Below, piece after piece: positions 54,844 to 63,924 of a stretch of 64,000 nucleotides of DNA. The notes beneath the pieces were generated by a model. The model made no database searches and was not told where the DNA came from. It worked only from the letters and a program-made list of their open reading frames with translations. The stretch is from Methanobacterium_B sp963703015 (lineage in GTDB: Archaea > Methanobacteriota > Methanobacteria > Methanobacteriales > Methanobacteriaceae). Positions within the stretch are counted from its first letter, which is position 1; every line of letters starts with the position of its first letter. The position numbers and the translations under genes are program-made. The stretch is from assembly GCA_963703015.1 (NCBI GenBank), contig OY969779.1, positions 2,170,001 to 2,234,000 of the forward strand, written 5' to 3'.

Positions 54844-55787
54844 TGAAAAAAATTATTATTACAGGGGCAGCTGGATTTATTGGAAGTCATTTATGTGATA
54901 AATTCATTGATAATAATTTTAAAGTTGTTGGGATTGATAACTTAATTACCGGGGATTTGGTTAACATTTCTCATTTACAAGACAATAAAAATTTCAGTTT
55001 TATTGAACAGGATGTGAGTGAATCCTTTGAATTATCAGAGAAATTTGATATAGTTTTACACTTTGCATGCCCAGCCAGTCCTGTTCATTATCTTAAACAT
55101 CCTATAGAAACACTTAAAGTTGATTCTTTAGGTACTTTCAATCTTTTGGAGACTGCAAAAGAATCTAATGCAAAATTCATTCTAGCATCTACATCGGAAA
55201 TTTATGGAGACCCAACAATACACCCTCAAAAAGAGGAATATTGGGGTAATGTAAACTCCATTGGAATACGATCAGTATATGATGAAGCTAAACGTTTTTC
55301 AGAGGCTTGTGCAATGTCTTATTACCGTGAATATAGACTTGATGTGCGAATACCTCGAATATTCAATACATATGGGCCGAGAATGAAACAGGATGATGGG
55401 AGAGTTGTTCCCAATTTTATATCACAAGCACTTAAAGGTGAAGATTTGACAATATACGGTGATGGATGTCAAACTCGAAGCTTCTGTTACATAGACGATC
55501 TATTGGAAGGTATTTTCAAACTATCAGTTTTAAATGGACTTAATGGTGAGGTAATTAATCTGGGAAATCCAGATGAGTATAGAATCATGGATTTTGCTGA
55601 TGTGATCGTAGAAAAAGTAGGTTCAAGCTCTAAAAAACAGTTATTACCTCTTCCCGAAGATGATCCTAAACAAAGATGTCCAGATATCAGCAAAGCACGT
55701 AGTTTGTTAGGATGGGCACCAAAAACATCTTTAAATGAAGGTTTGACAAAAACTATTGAATATTTTCAAAGTTTAATTGTTTCTTAA
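54843..55787 (+). CDS. UDP-glucuronate decarboxylase-like SDR (UDP-xylose synthase type)
   Basis: This 314-residue protein has the Rossmann start KKIIITGAAGFIGSHLCDKFI, HFACPASPVHY (a substrate block typical of UDP-xylose synthase), STSEIYGDP, NSIGIRSVYDEAKRF with the catalytic YxxxK near 146-150, RIPRIFNTYGPRM, and TIYGDGCQTRSFCYIDDLLEG. These blocks match UDP-glucuronate decarboxylases that convert UDP-glucuronate to UDP-xylose. The gene begins inside the TAATG overlap with the UDP-glucose dehydrogenase gene, so both are translated from one message. Together they would supply UDP-glucuronate and UDP-xylose for surface glycans. An epimerase activity cannot be fully excluded from sequence. 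Confidence 0.88.
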   Translation: MKKIIITGAAGFIGSHLCDKFIDNNFKVVGIDNLITGDLVNISHLQDNKNFSFIEQDVSESFELSEKFDIVLHFACPASPVHYLKHPIETLKVDSLGTFNLLETAKESNAKFILASTSEIYGDPTIHPQKEEYWGNVNSIGIRSVYDEAKRFSEACAMSYYREYRLDVRIPRIFNTYGPRMKQDDGRVVPNFISQALKGEDLTIYGDGCQTRSFCYIDDLLEGIFKLSVLNGLNGEVINLGNPDEYRIMDFADVIVEKVGSSSKKQLLPLPEDDPKQRCPDISKARSLLGWAPKTSLNEGLTKTIEYFQSLIVS

Positions 55788-55966
55788 AGGGGTCATACAA
55801 CTCGTTCTGACAAATATTGTACATTTAAATTTATAAAGTGATTTAATTGAGAGTAATTGTATTTATTCTTAATTTCTATTTTTTTGATAATTCTCAATAA
55901 TTTAGATAATGGTTCTTAAAAAAAATTATTAAAAATTAAATTAATTTGAAAATTTATACATATCAA

Positions 55967-56122
55967 TCAAAGAATATATTGGTTAGTTTGTCCATAAAGT
56001 ATAACCATTATAACTTCTAGATGTTCTAAACCGATAGTTTGTCTAACAACGGATTCTAAAGCTTCTGTAATATAATGTTCAACATTAAAAACAGGAATAA
56101 TTATACTAATTTTATAGCTCAT
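55967..56122 (-). pseudogene. Truncated 5' end of a GT2 gene
   Basis: A minus-strand frame from ATG 56122 reads SYKISIIIPVFNVEHYITEA followed by LESVVRQTIGLEHLEVIMV, nearly identical to the start of the giant glycosyltransferase at 53051 (MKYEISVIIPVYNVEDYIKE...). It then loses similarity and stops at 55967-55969. Only about 40 residues of the GT2 remain, so this is a remnant of a duplicated gene or of a recombination. The rest of 55788-56420 shows no gene. Confidence 0.7.
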
Positions 56123-56420
56123 ATTTTCACGTTTTCAATATTTTATAAACAATAATTCATTAATAATATTTTAGTAGTTTTTCTAAAGAATGCGTATCCT
56201 TTTTTTAATTCTATCAAATTCCAATAGGAATTATTTTTATATATTAAGTTGTGTGTAGATTATAACCAATTAAAAAAGAGTAAACAATTATCTGTATGTA
56301 AATAAATTTTTTAAGATTTAAATTAACATATCTTCTTACTACATTTTTATTTGAAGAAAAACCATATATTTATTAAAAATGATTTCGTTATTTTAAAAAA
56401 TCAACATTTCAGGGGATAAA

Positions 56421-57180
56421 ATGATTAAAAATATCATTAGAAAACAATTAAAAAGACAAATATGGTACAAGAATTGGAAAAGAATATAGAATGTCTTAAA
56501 GGGGAAATTGTTGTTCTTAAATTGGATAAGGAAGGTCTTCAGGAGAAAGTTGATGATTTATTAAATGAGAATGAAAGCTTTAAACGTCAATTGAATGATT
56601 TAAACATTGAAAGAGAAAAACTTTTAAATGAAAGATCTGAAATGGTTAGTTTCAGTTTGAATAACACAAATATTAAAGGAATGAGTACTGATATGGGTAA
56701 GCCAGAAATATTGAAATATATTTAGAGAATATTAAAAACATGAAAGAATATTAGATGTAGGATTTGGTTCCGGAGTATATGGAAAATTATTGAGAACTTT
56801 TTATTATACAAATATCGATGGTTTAGATGTATATGATAAACATATTAAAGAAATGGGTTTAGATAAAATTTATGATAATATATTTATTGAAAATATTGTA
56901 GATTTTGAATTTGATCATTATGGGGGATGTATTGGAACATCTAAATTTAGAATCAGCTAAGAATCTGTTGTCTAGATTTATAAAAGAGGATAAATGTGAA
57001 CATATGATTTTGTCAATACCATTTGAGTATGAACAGGATAAATTATATGATAATGAATATGAAAAGCATTTACAGCCAGATATAAATGAAGAGTACATGG
57101 AAGCATTATCCCTATCTTAAATTTTGATTCATTCGCAAGTTATCCCTGATCCTGGAAGTATTATTGCCACATACATTTAG
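56421..57180 (+). pseudogene. Decayed copy of the coiled-coil methyltransferase
   Basis: From ATG 56421 the product begins MIKNIIRKQLKRQ, matching the start of the gene at 42560. The frame shifts near 56460 into a coiled coil (MVQELEKNIECLKGEIVVLK) up to a stop near 56725 and shifts again. Later frames contain LDVGFGSGVYGKLLRTFYYT-like and MGDVLEHLNLESAKNLLSRF-like segments and end in GSIIATYI at 57178-57180. At least three frameshifts break it, so no functional enzyme is expected. Confidence 0.85.
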
Positions 57181-57329
57181 AATAAAATTTAAATTCCTAA
57201 CAATATCTTTCATTATTTTTTATAATAAATCAAGTTAAAATAGTTTTAAAGATTGTTTAGTAATTTATTAACATATATATTTGTTTGTAATGATTTTTAA
57301 GATTTATACAGTTTTAATTATTAACTAAA

Positions 57330-60263
57330 TTAAATTTTACGATATAAAAGTTCGTATTCGTTATTCATTTCTTCTATAGTTCTTATCTTTATATCAGAAA
57401 TTCCTTCTGCAACTTTAAGATAATCTTCTAAAGAACCACTGATTTGAATAATTTTATTATAAGATTTTAATGGAGAGTTATGGTCTAAAAACCATCCTCC
57501 TCCATTTTTTATTACACGTTCCTCTAAAGCACCAATTTTGGTTACCAAAACCGGAATTCCACAAGACCAGGCTTCAGTTAATGTATGGCAGTAGGTTTCA
57601 GGACAAATAGAAAAAATTCCAATGAAAGAAGGTTTAATTTCATTCACAATTTTACAAAAGTTTTCCCTTTCATATTTCCCATGATAGATACCTAACTCTT
57701 TTAAATCATCATTTATTATTCCCATGAAATGGAATTCTATTCTATTTTCATTGTCAATTTCTTTAAGTTGTTTGATAAAATCATGTCCTTTATGATTTTT
57801 GATAATTCCTGGAACTAATATTTTTATTGGCTTATCTTTGGAGGGTAATTCAAATTTTGGACTCGTTTTTCCAATATCTCTTCCATGTTCTATCAATTTA
57901 TAATTCTTATTTTTTAGTTCTGGATAAATAGAAATGTAAATATCCATTGCAGATTTTGTGGGAGCAGTAAATGCGCTACAATTTTCAATTAAAACAGAAC
58001 CTTCTTTTCTCCAGATATCCACAAAATCCTTAAGTATGGGTAGTTCATCAAATATCTGTAAAGGATATTTGCATTGCATAGTTTGATCTGTGCATTTCAA
58101 TTCACAATACTGATTATCATTATTCAATAAATTAATTGAGGGACAAATATAGTAAAAATCATGAAAAGACAATATTGTAGGAATGCCCAATAATTTAATA
58201 ATATTAAGAATATCTCGAGTATGTCTTAAAAGATGTTGAATATGTACAATGTCTATATTGAGACCAACTAACACTTTAAAATAAATATATTTAAACTCAT
58301 CACTATAAAATTCCAAGGCAGACCATTTGGATTTAATATCCCAAGATCTAAGCATTTTTACATGATTCCGCTCGTGCTTCCATAACATCAGTACTTTTCC
58401 GGTGGATGTTAGTATATAACTTTCAAATTTATCATCAATTTTCTCTAATATATCTTTAGTTGTTTGACCGGTTCCACCTGTTAAACCATGAACTTTTTCA
58501 TGCAAAACATATAACAATCTTTTTTTAGGACCAAGTTCGTGTCTAGCTTCAAGTTGAATCCTTTCAGAAATTCTGTTAGGAAAATGAGCTAATTTATCAT
58601 CATCAAAGGGTTCATTATTGTCATAAATATAAGTAGAATCTTCTATAATATTTTTCCAACCATTATCCAAAATTTTTTCATGAAAACTTTTGTAGGTTTT
58701 AATAATATCATCATCATCAAATAGCCCAACATCATCTATAACTTTCCTTTTAATGAAAATGCAAGATTCATCTGGATACATAAATTCAGGCTTCAAATGT
58801 TCAGATACTGTTTCTATTAAAAAATTAATTTCGTTTGGTTCAGTTTGTTGAACTCCAAAGGTCTTTGAAATAATATCAGATAGAAACTTGTTAGATAAAG
58901 GAATAACAGTACCAATTTTTTCATCAGAGTAAGCTGCAACTACCATTTTCTGCAACCACCGTGGAGTAACAATAATATTACTTTTAATCAGTAATATATC
59001 ATCTTTGGAATTTTTAATTTCTTGTTTGACACTTTCTAAAAATCCCATCTTTGCAGTGTTTTGTCTTACAGATAAACCATTAACACCGCCTAACTGATTC
59101 AATAATTTAGCAACTCTTTCATCAGTACTACCATCGTTTATCAATATTAATTCATATTTAACTTTGGTATTATCTAAGATTGATGTTATACATTTTTCAG
59201 CATTTTCAAAATCATTATGAATGTAGAGTAAAATAACTATTTTTCCAGAGTTCAAAGTCGATAAAATTCTATCAATTTCGCTAAAAGAATACTTAAAATC
59301 ATGTTCTTCTGAACCAGATTTAATCATTCTTCTTCCATCTTTACCATAAAGAACATAATGTACTACGGGATTATAACCTGAATTTTTAACATCCTCATAC
59401 GAATTTAAATAAAAATTACCATCAAAATTCAAACTTGGATTATAACCTTCTTTATAGCCTAATATTAAGTAATGGAGCAGTGGGTTGATTCCTGATTTTT
59501 TTATTGTTGGATATTTTTTTAGGTAGTATTTTTCATCAAACCATTCGGAGTTTTTTAAGAGATTGTAGATTTTATTAAATTTATGACTGGGGATTTTATT
59601 TTCTTTGGTTCCGAATATTAAGTAATGGAGCAGTGGGTTGATTCCTGATTTTTTTATTGTTGGATATTTTTTTAGGTAGTATTTTTCATCAAACCATTCG
59701 GAGTTTTTTAAGAGATTGTAGATTTTATTAAATTTATGACTGGGGATTTTATTTTCTTTGTTGCCCAATATCAAATAGTGTTGTAGTGGGTTGATTCCTG
59801 ATTTTTTTATTGTTGGATATTTTTTTAGGTAGTATTTTTCATCAAACCATTCGGAGTTTTTTAAGAGATTGTAGATTTTATTAAATTTATGACTGGGGAT
59901 TTTATTTTCTTTGGTTCCGAATATTAAGTAATGGAGCAGTGGGTTGATTCCTGATTTTTTTATTGTTGGATATTTTTTTAGGTAGTATTTTTCATCAAAC
60001 CATTCGGAGTTTTTTAAGAGATTGTAGATTTTATTAAATTTATGACTGGGGATTTTATTTTCTTTGGTTCCGAATATTAAGTAATGGAGCAGTGGGTTGA
60101 TTCCTGATTTTTTTATTGTTGGATATTTTTTTAGGTAGTATTTTTCATCAAACCATTCAGACTCTTTTAATGAATCATATATCTTTCTATTAGCCTTAAA
60201 TTTCTTAATATGTCCTTTAGATCTTATAAACATGTAAAAATAAGGATTTTTTATACTAAACAT
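57330..60263 (-). CDS. Multidomain protein: five 51-residue repeats, GT2-like and GT4 domains
   Basis: This 977-residue protein starts with five tandem repeats of about 51 residues (residues about 20-290) of the form WFDEKYYLKKYPTIKKSG / NPLLHYLIFGTKENKIPSH, followed by a sixth divergent unit (FYLNSYEDVKNSGYNPVVHY). The repeat type is common in glycosyltransferases of surface glycans. A GT2-like domain starts near 336 (KIVILLYIHNDFENAEKC, ELILINDGSTDERVA) and a GT4-like domain near 579 (RLLYVLHEKVHGLTGGTGQT, ILSFHDFYYICPSI, ILVPGIIKNHKGHDFI, CPETYCHTLTEAWSCGIPVL). The EX7E block is varied (ETYCHTLTE). GAGxxAAGG-like ribosome sequence (AAGGAAAAGG) precedes ATG. Role: probably surface-polymer glycosylation. 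Confidence 0.82.
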   Translation of the reverse strand: MFSIKNPYFYMFIRSKGHIKKFKANRKIYDSLKESEWFDEKYYLKKYPTIKKSGINPLLHYLIFGTKENKIPSHKFNKIYNLLKNSEWFDEKYYLKKYPTIKKSGINPLLHYLIFGTKENKIPSHKFNKIYNLLKNSEWFDEKYYLKKYPTIKKSGINPLQHYLILGNKENKIPSHKFNKIYNLLKNSEWFDEKYYLKKYPTIKKSGINPLLHYLIFGTKENKIPSHKFNKIYNLLKNSEWFDEKYYLKKYPTIKKSGINPLLHYLILGYKEGYNPSLNFDGNFYLNSYEDVKNSGYNPVVHYVLYGKDGRRMIKSGSEEHDFKYSFSEIDRILSTLNSGKIVILLYIHNDFENAEKCITSILDNTKVKYELILINDGSTDERVAKLLNQLGGVNGLSVRQNTAKMGFLESVKQEIKNSKDDILLIKSNIIVTPRWLQKMVVAAYSDEKIGTVIPLSNKFLSDIISKTFGVQQTEPNEINFLIETVSEHLKPEFMYPDESCIFIKRKVIDDVGLFDDDDIIKTYKSFHEKILDNGWKNIIEDSTYIYDNNEPFDDDKLAHFPNRISERIQLEARHELGPKKRLLYVLHEKVHGLTGGTGQTTKDILEKIDDKFESYILTSTGKVLMLWKHERNHVKMLRSWDIKSKWSALEFYSDEFKYIYFKVLVGLNIDIVHIQHLLRHTRDILNIIKLLGIPTILSFHDFYYICPSINLLNNDNQYCELKCTDQTMQCKYPLQIFDELPILKDFVDIWRKEGSVLIENCSAFTAPTKSAMDIYISIYPELKNKNYKLIEHGRDIGKTSPKFELPSKDKPIKILVPGIIKNHKGHDFIKQLKEIDNENRIEFHFMGIINDDLKELGIYHGKYERENFCKIVNEIKPSFIGIFSICPETYCHTLTEAWSCGIPVLVTKIGALEERVIKNGGGWFLDHNSPLKSYNKIIQISGSLEDYLKVAEGISDIKIRTIEEMNNEYELLYRKI
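59461..60158 (-). repeat. Five tandem 153-bp coding repeats
   Basis: The anchor TTGATTCCTGATTTTTTTA recurs at 59485, 59638, 59791, 59944 and 60097, an exact 153-base spacing. Copies are nearly identical in DNA. The third unit carries a variant 30-base stretch giving QHYLILGNKENK instead of LHYLIFGTKENK, indicating local conversion. The unit number could change by slippage or recombination while staying in frame. Confidence 0.9.
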
Positions 60264-60340
60264 TTTCTACCTTTTCCTTTACACATATCTTCATAATTGA
60301 AAATATGAAATTTGTAAATATCATATTTTAAAATCATATT

Positions 60341-60898
60341 TTAAAAATCAGTTACAGTTTCTTTCAAAGTTTTTAATTGTTCATCTTTTTCAGATAAAAT
60401 AATTTCTTTAATATTATCAGTTGGCCATTCAATACCTATATCTGGATCATTCCAGAGGATTCCGCCTTCATCATCAGCATCGTAAAAGTTGGTACACTTA
60501 TATGTAAACTCGGCTTCGTCGGATAAAACCAAAAAACCATGTGCAAATCCTTCAGGTACATAAAACTGTTTTTTATTCTCCTCTGAGAGTATGACACCTT
60601 CCCACTTTCCATATGTTGATGAGTTCTTTCTCAAATCAACAGCAACATCAAAGACTTTTCCTTTAATGACGCGAACAAGTTTACCTTGTGGGTTAGTATA
60701 TTGGAAATGTAGTCCTCTAAGAACACCTTCTTTGGATTTAGATTGATTATCTTGTACAAATGTAACATCCAGACCTGCTTCTTTGAATTCTTTGGCATGA
60801 TATGTTTCCATGAAGTATCCACGTTCATCCCCAAAAACAGTAGGTTCTATGATGTATACTCCTTCGATTGATGTTTTTATAAATTTAAATTTACCCAT
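60341..60898 (-). CDS. rfbC: dTDP-4-dehydrorhamnose 3,5-epimerase
   Basis: The protein has 185 residues, the standard length. Family blocks include VYIIEPTVFGDERGYFMETY, VQDNQSKSKEGVLRGLHFQ (catalytic His in RGLHFQ), GKLVRVIKGKVFDVAVDLRK, YVPEGFAHGFLVLSDEAEF and GILWNDPDIGIEWP. It epimerises dTDP-4-keto-6-deoxyglucose at C3 and C5 in the third step of dTDP-L-rhamnose synthesis. The ribosome site AAGGAGA lies before ATG. It is the last gene of the minus-strand order rfbD, rfbA, rfbC, about 30 bases after rfbA. Confidence 0.96.
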   Translation of the reverse strand: MGKFKFIKTSIEGVYIIEPTVFGDERGYFMETYHAKEFKEAGLDVTFVQDNQSKSKEGVLRGLHFQYTNPQGKLVRVIKGKVFDVAVDLRKNSSTYGKWEGVILSEENKKQFYVPEGFAHGFLVLSDEAEFTYKCTNFYDADDEGGILWNDPDIGIEWPTDNIKEIILSEKDEQLKTLKETVTDF

Positions 60899-60930
60899 TA
60901 GAAAATCTCCTTTAATAAGTGTGATATAAA

Positions 60931-61815
60931 TTATTTAAATTGTTTTTTATCTTCATTAACCAATTCAGTAAGATACTGGCCATAATCCGTTTTTTTCAGA
61001 GTTTTAGCCAATTTTAAAACTTTTTCAGCATTTATCCATCCTCTGGTATAAGCGATTTCTTCTATACATGCAATGTAAAAGCCCTGCCTTTTTTGCACGG
61101 CTTCAACATAGTTACTGGCTTCTAAAAGTCCATTATGTGTTCCTGTGTCTAGCCATGCCATACCTCTTCCCAACAGTTCGACTTTTAGTTGTTTTCTTTG
61201 TAAGTACTCTTCATTTATTGATGTGATCTCAATTTCGCCCCTATCTGATGGTTCAATATTTTTAGCTATTTCAATTACTGAGTTATCATAGAAGTAGAGT
61301 CCTGGAACAACATAATTAGATTTTGGATGTTCAGGTTTTTCTTCTAGAGAAATCACATCACCGTTCTCATTAAATTCAACAACTCCAAATGCTTTGGGAT
61401 CCTTAACATAGTATCCGAATATTACAGCTCCTTCTTTTATGTTTGCTGCCCTTTTTAATATTTCACTGAATCTATGTCCATGGAATATATTGTCTCCAAG
61501 TACCAATGCAACATTATCTTCTCCTATGAATTCTTCACCAACAATAAATGCATCTGCAAGTCCTTTAGGCTGGGATTGAACAGCATATGAAAATTCAAGT
61601 CCTAGTTCTTTACCATCACCAAGTAAATCTTCGTAACGGGGAAGATCCTTTGGAGTAGATATTATTAATATTTCCCTAATTCCTGCCAGCATGAGTACAG
61701 ACAATGGGTAATATATCATTGGTTTATCATAAATTGGAAGCAATTGTTTTGATACAGCTTTAGTTATTGGGTAAAGTCGGGTTCCTGATCCGCCTGCTAA
61801 TATTATTCCTTTCAT
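60931..61815 (-). CDS. rfbA: Glucose-1-phosphate thymidylyltransferase
   Basis: This protein of about 294 residues has the full RfbA signature: MKGIILAGGSGTRLYPITKA, SKQLLPIYDKPMIYYPLSVLMLAGI, GLADAFIVGEEFIG, VALVLGDNIFHG, FGVVEFNENG, GLYFYDNSVIEIAK and AWLDTGTHNGLLEAS. It forms dTDP-glucose from dTTP and glucose-1-phosphate. The ATG at 61815 follows GGAGA by 7 bases; the in-frame TTG at 61821 is closer to the site and less likely. It lies between rfbD (upstream) and rfbC (downstream) in an apparent operon. Confidence 0.96.
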   Translation of the reverse strand: MKGIILAGGSGTRLYPITKAVSKQLLPIYDKPMIYYPLSVLMLAGIREILIISTPKDLPRYEDLLGDGKELGLEFSYAVQSQPKGLADAFIVGEEFIGEDNVALVLGDNIFHGHRFSEILKRAANIKEGAVIFGYYVKDPKAFGVVEFNENGDVISLEEKPEHPKSNYVVPGLYFYDNSVIEIAKNIEPSDRGEIEITSINEEYLQRKQLKVELLGRGMAWLDTGTHNGLLEASNYVEAVQKRQGFYIACIEEIAYTRGWINAEKVLKLAKTLKKTDYGQYLTELVNEDKKQFK

Positions 61816-61846
61816 AAACAAGTCTCCAAATCATTAAATTTTAATT

Positions 61847-62689
61847 CTAAAGTTCCAACAATTTCAGATAGTCAGATAAAGCCTCTTTATAACTTCTTAT
61901 TTCAGGGTATCCTTCCATTTTCCAGCTGTAATGTTCTAAAACTGAATATTTTGGTCGGGGTGCTGGTCTTGGAAATTCTTCGGTGGTTACAGGTTTTACT
62001 TCGACTTCAATTCCTGCTTGTTTAAATATTTCTTTGGCAAAATCATACCATGAGCACTGTTCATTGTTGGTAAAATGGTAAATTCCGTATGCAGGCCTTT
62101 TTATAATGCGTGCAATTGCATTTGCAAGGTCTACTGTATAAGTTGGTGATCCAATCTGATCGTTCACAACATTTATGACAGGGTTGTTTTCTGCTAAACT
62201 TAGCATGGTGGATACGAAGTTGGGTCCATGGTAACCGTAAAGCCAAGCAGTTCTAACAACATAAAATTTGTCGAGGATATCCCTAACATAAACCTCACCT
62301 ACATGTTTAGTTTTTCCATAAACACCTAATGGTTTAGTTTGATCATATTCTCTGTAGGGTTTTGTGCCGGTTCCATCAAAAACATAGTCAGTGCAGATAT
62401 AGACCATTGTACAATCCGCTTCTTTACATGCAACAGCCACATTACGAGTACCTATAGCATTTACTTTATAAGCAAGATCAGGATTTGATTCACTCCCATC
62501 CACATCTGTAAATGCAGCGGCATGAACAAGCACATCAGGGTTATTTTTTTTTACAGTTTTGATTGTTTTATCAATATCTGTGATGTCTAAAGTGTCTATT
62601 GTTGTGGTGCTAATTTCATGTTCAGCAGATAGAACATCCACTAAATCATGCCCCAACATTCCTTCAGAACCGATAATCATTATTTTCAT
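61847..62689 (-). CDS. rfbD: dTDP-4-dehydrorhamnose reductase
   Basis: This 280-residue short-chain dehydrogenase-type protein has MKIMIIGSEGMLGHDLVDVL at the N-terminus, HAAAFTDVDGSES, VNAIGTRNVAVACKE, YICTDYVFDGTG, GVYGKTKHVGE with catalytic YxxxK, VRTAWLYG and VNDQIGSPTYTVDLA. It reduces dTDP-4-keto-L-rhamnose to dTDP-L-rhamnose with NAD(P)H. It is the first gene of the rfbDAC order; GAGGTGG and a TATA-like CTTATAAT near 62724 lie upstream. The dehydratase gene rfbB needed for the pathway is not in the window and must be encoded elsewhere. Confidence 0.95.
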   Translation of the reverse strand: MKIMIIGSEGMLGHDLVDVLSAEHEISTTTIDTLDITDIDKTIKTVKKNNPDVLVHAAAFTDVDGSESNPDLAYKVNAIGTRNVAVACKEADCTMVYICTDYVFDGTGTKPYREYDQTKPLGVYGKTKHVGEVYVRDILDKFYVVRTAWLYGYHGPNFVSTMLSLAENNPVINVVNDQIGSPTYTVDLANAIARIIKRPAYGIYHFTNNEQCSWYDFAKEIFKQAGIEVEVKPVTTEEFPRPAPRPKYSVLEHYSWKMEGYPEIRSYKEALSDYLKLLEL

Positions 62690-62965
62690 TATTCCACCTC
62701 ATAAAATATTTGTACTATTATTATAAGTTATTAATTTTTTTATTCAAATAACTTTTTAATTACTATGATAATTCAGCAGAAATAAATCAATTCCATGAAA
62801 AATTACCTGTAATCAAAAAGTGATTCAAAAATACATGCTCTTAGACCATATGAAGCTAGAAATTGAATATTTTCTAATAATCAGTTCAGGTTTTATCTTA
62901 TCAAATGATCAGAGAATATCAAAAATAAAAGAAGTGAATTAATTATTCAATACTTGAGTTGTTTA

Positions 62966-63328
62966 TTAACTGCTGTTATCAGTTGGTTCTGTAGGTTCTG
63001 TAGGTTCTGTTGGATCGGTTGGTTCTGTTGGTTGGGTAGGCTCTGTTGGGTAGTTATTACCGCCGTTATTGTTGTTGCCGGAATTAGGATCGTAATAAGT
63101 GTTACTGCTCCTACTTGATGACTGTGAACTTTGAGTATTTGTCTGTTCTGATTTGTTGTACGCTGTTGGGCTTGTGGTATTATTAACCGTTGTATTATTA
63201 GTTTGATTCAATAATGGTGCTTCTAGTTGTGTTGTTACGCTTGATGAACCTGGAAAGATGAATAGAACTGCAGTTAAGACAAGTATAACTGGTATCAAAG
63301 CCGCCACTAATTTATTATTATTATCCAT
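62966..63328 (-). CDS. Small membrane-anchored protein with Pro/Thr/Glu repeat tail
   Basis: The protein has 120 residues. A single hydrophobic helix near the N-terminus (LVAALIPVILVLTAVLFIF) would anchor it with a large outward part. The rest is Asn-, Ser- and Thr-rich (NNTTVNNTTSPTAYN, several NxT/S sites) and ends with PTEPTQPTEPTDPTEP-type repeats. Similar low-complexity tails in archaeal surface proteins are thought to span or bind the cell wall. No catalytic domain is present. ATG 63328 follows GGGGATT. Function not recognised. Confidence 0.65.
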   Translation of the reverse strand: MDNNNKLVAALIPVILVLTAVLFIFPGSSSVTTQLEAPLLNQTNNTTVNNTTSPTAYNKSEQTNTQSSQSSSRSSNTYYDPNSGNNNNGGNNYPTEPTQPTEPTDPTEPTEPTEPTDNSS

Positions 63329-63507
63329 AGTTCAATCCCCGAATATTACATTCAAAAATTCAATATTGTCTCTTTAATAAAAAATTAACAGTTGATGCTT
63401 ATATATTTATTGATATTATGTTTTTAGGTTTCAAAATTACTCTTAGAACTTATTGTAAATGTATATAATCATAGTTTATTAAAAAAGAAAGACGAAAATG
63501 AGGGTAT

Positions 63508-63912
63508 TTAATCAGTTCCTGCACTTAATTTCCTTTTATAAGCTAAACCTAAAACCAACGTGAAAATTGCAAATGGGAATTATACGGATGTTTCTGTAAA
63601 ACTGTAGTTACTATAATATAAAGGTAATCCGATGAGAGATGTCACTGGAAAACTGATACCACAACTTATTAGAAGATGTATTCTGAATTTTAGTTCAGTT
63701 TCTTTTGGGAATATTATGTAAGTCACAGGATAACCTACTAAAAATGTCATGTAAAGAAGTCCAAAATAATAACTCACAGTGTGATTATACAAAGGTTTGA
63801 ATAGGTAGGATAAAATCACAAATGCACTCAGCATAATAACAAAAATCAGGTTTAAACAAACATTGTTTTTAGAATTGTTTGTTTTTAGTTCGGTTGGTGT
63901 TTCTTCAAACAT
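63508..63912 (-). pseudogene. DUF1616-like membrane protein interrupted by an in-frame stop
   Basis: From ATG 63912 the frame encodes 110 residues with three or four hydrophobic helices (LIFVIMLSAFVILSYLF, FGLLYMTFLVGYPVTYIIFP, HLLISCGISFPVTSLIG) ending SFTETSV. A TAA at 63580-63582 follows, but the same frame then continues FPFAIFTLVLGLAYKRKLSA-GTD to a second TAA at 63508-63510, a sensible last helix and basic tail. A single base change could have made the stop. The arrangement resembles the DUF1616 membrane family. The upstream gene's stop lies 12 bases before its start, so it probably shares a transcript. Confidence 0.6.
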
Positions 63913-63924
63913 TTTTATGGCTGA

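Noticed and set aside
56462..57120. Two independent small genes
   Set aside because: Both fragments match consecutive parts of the methyltransferase at 42560, so they are parts of one pseudogene.
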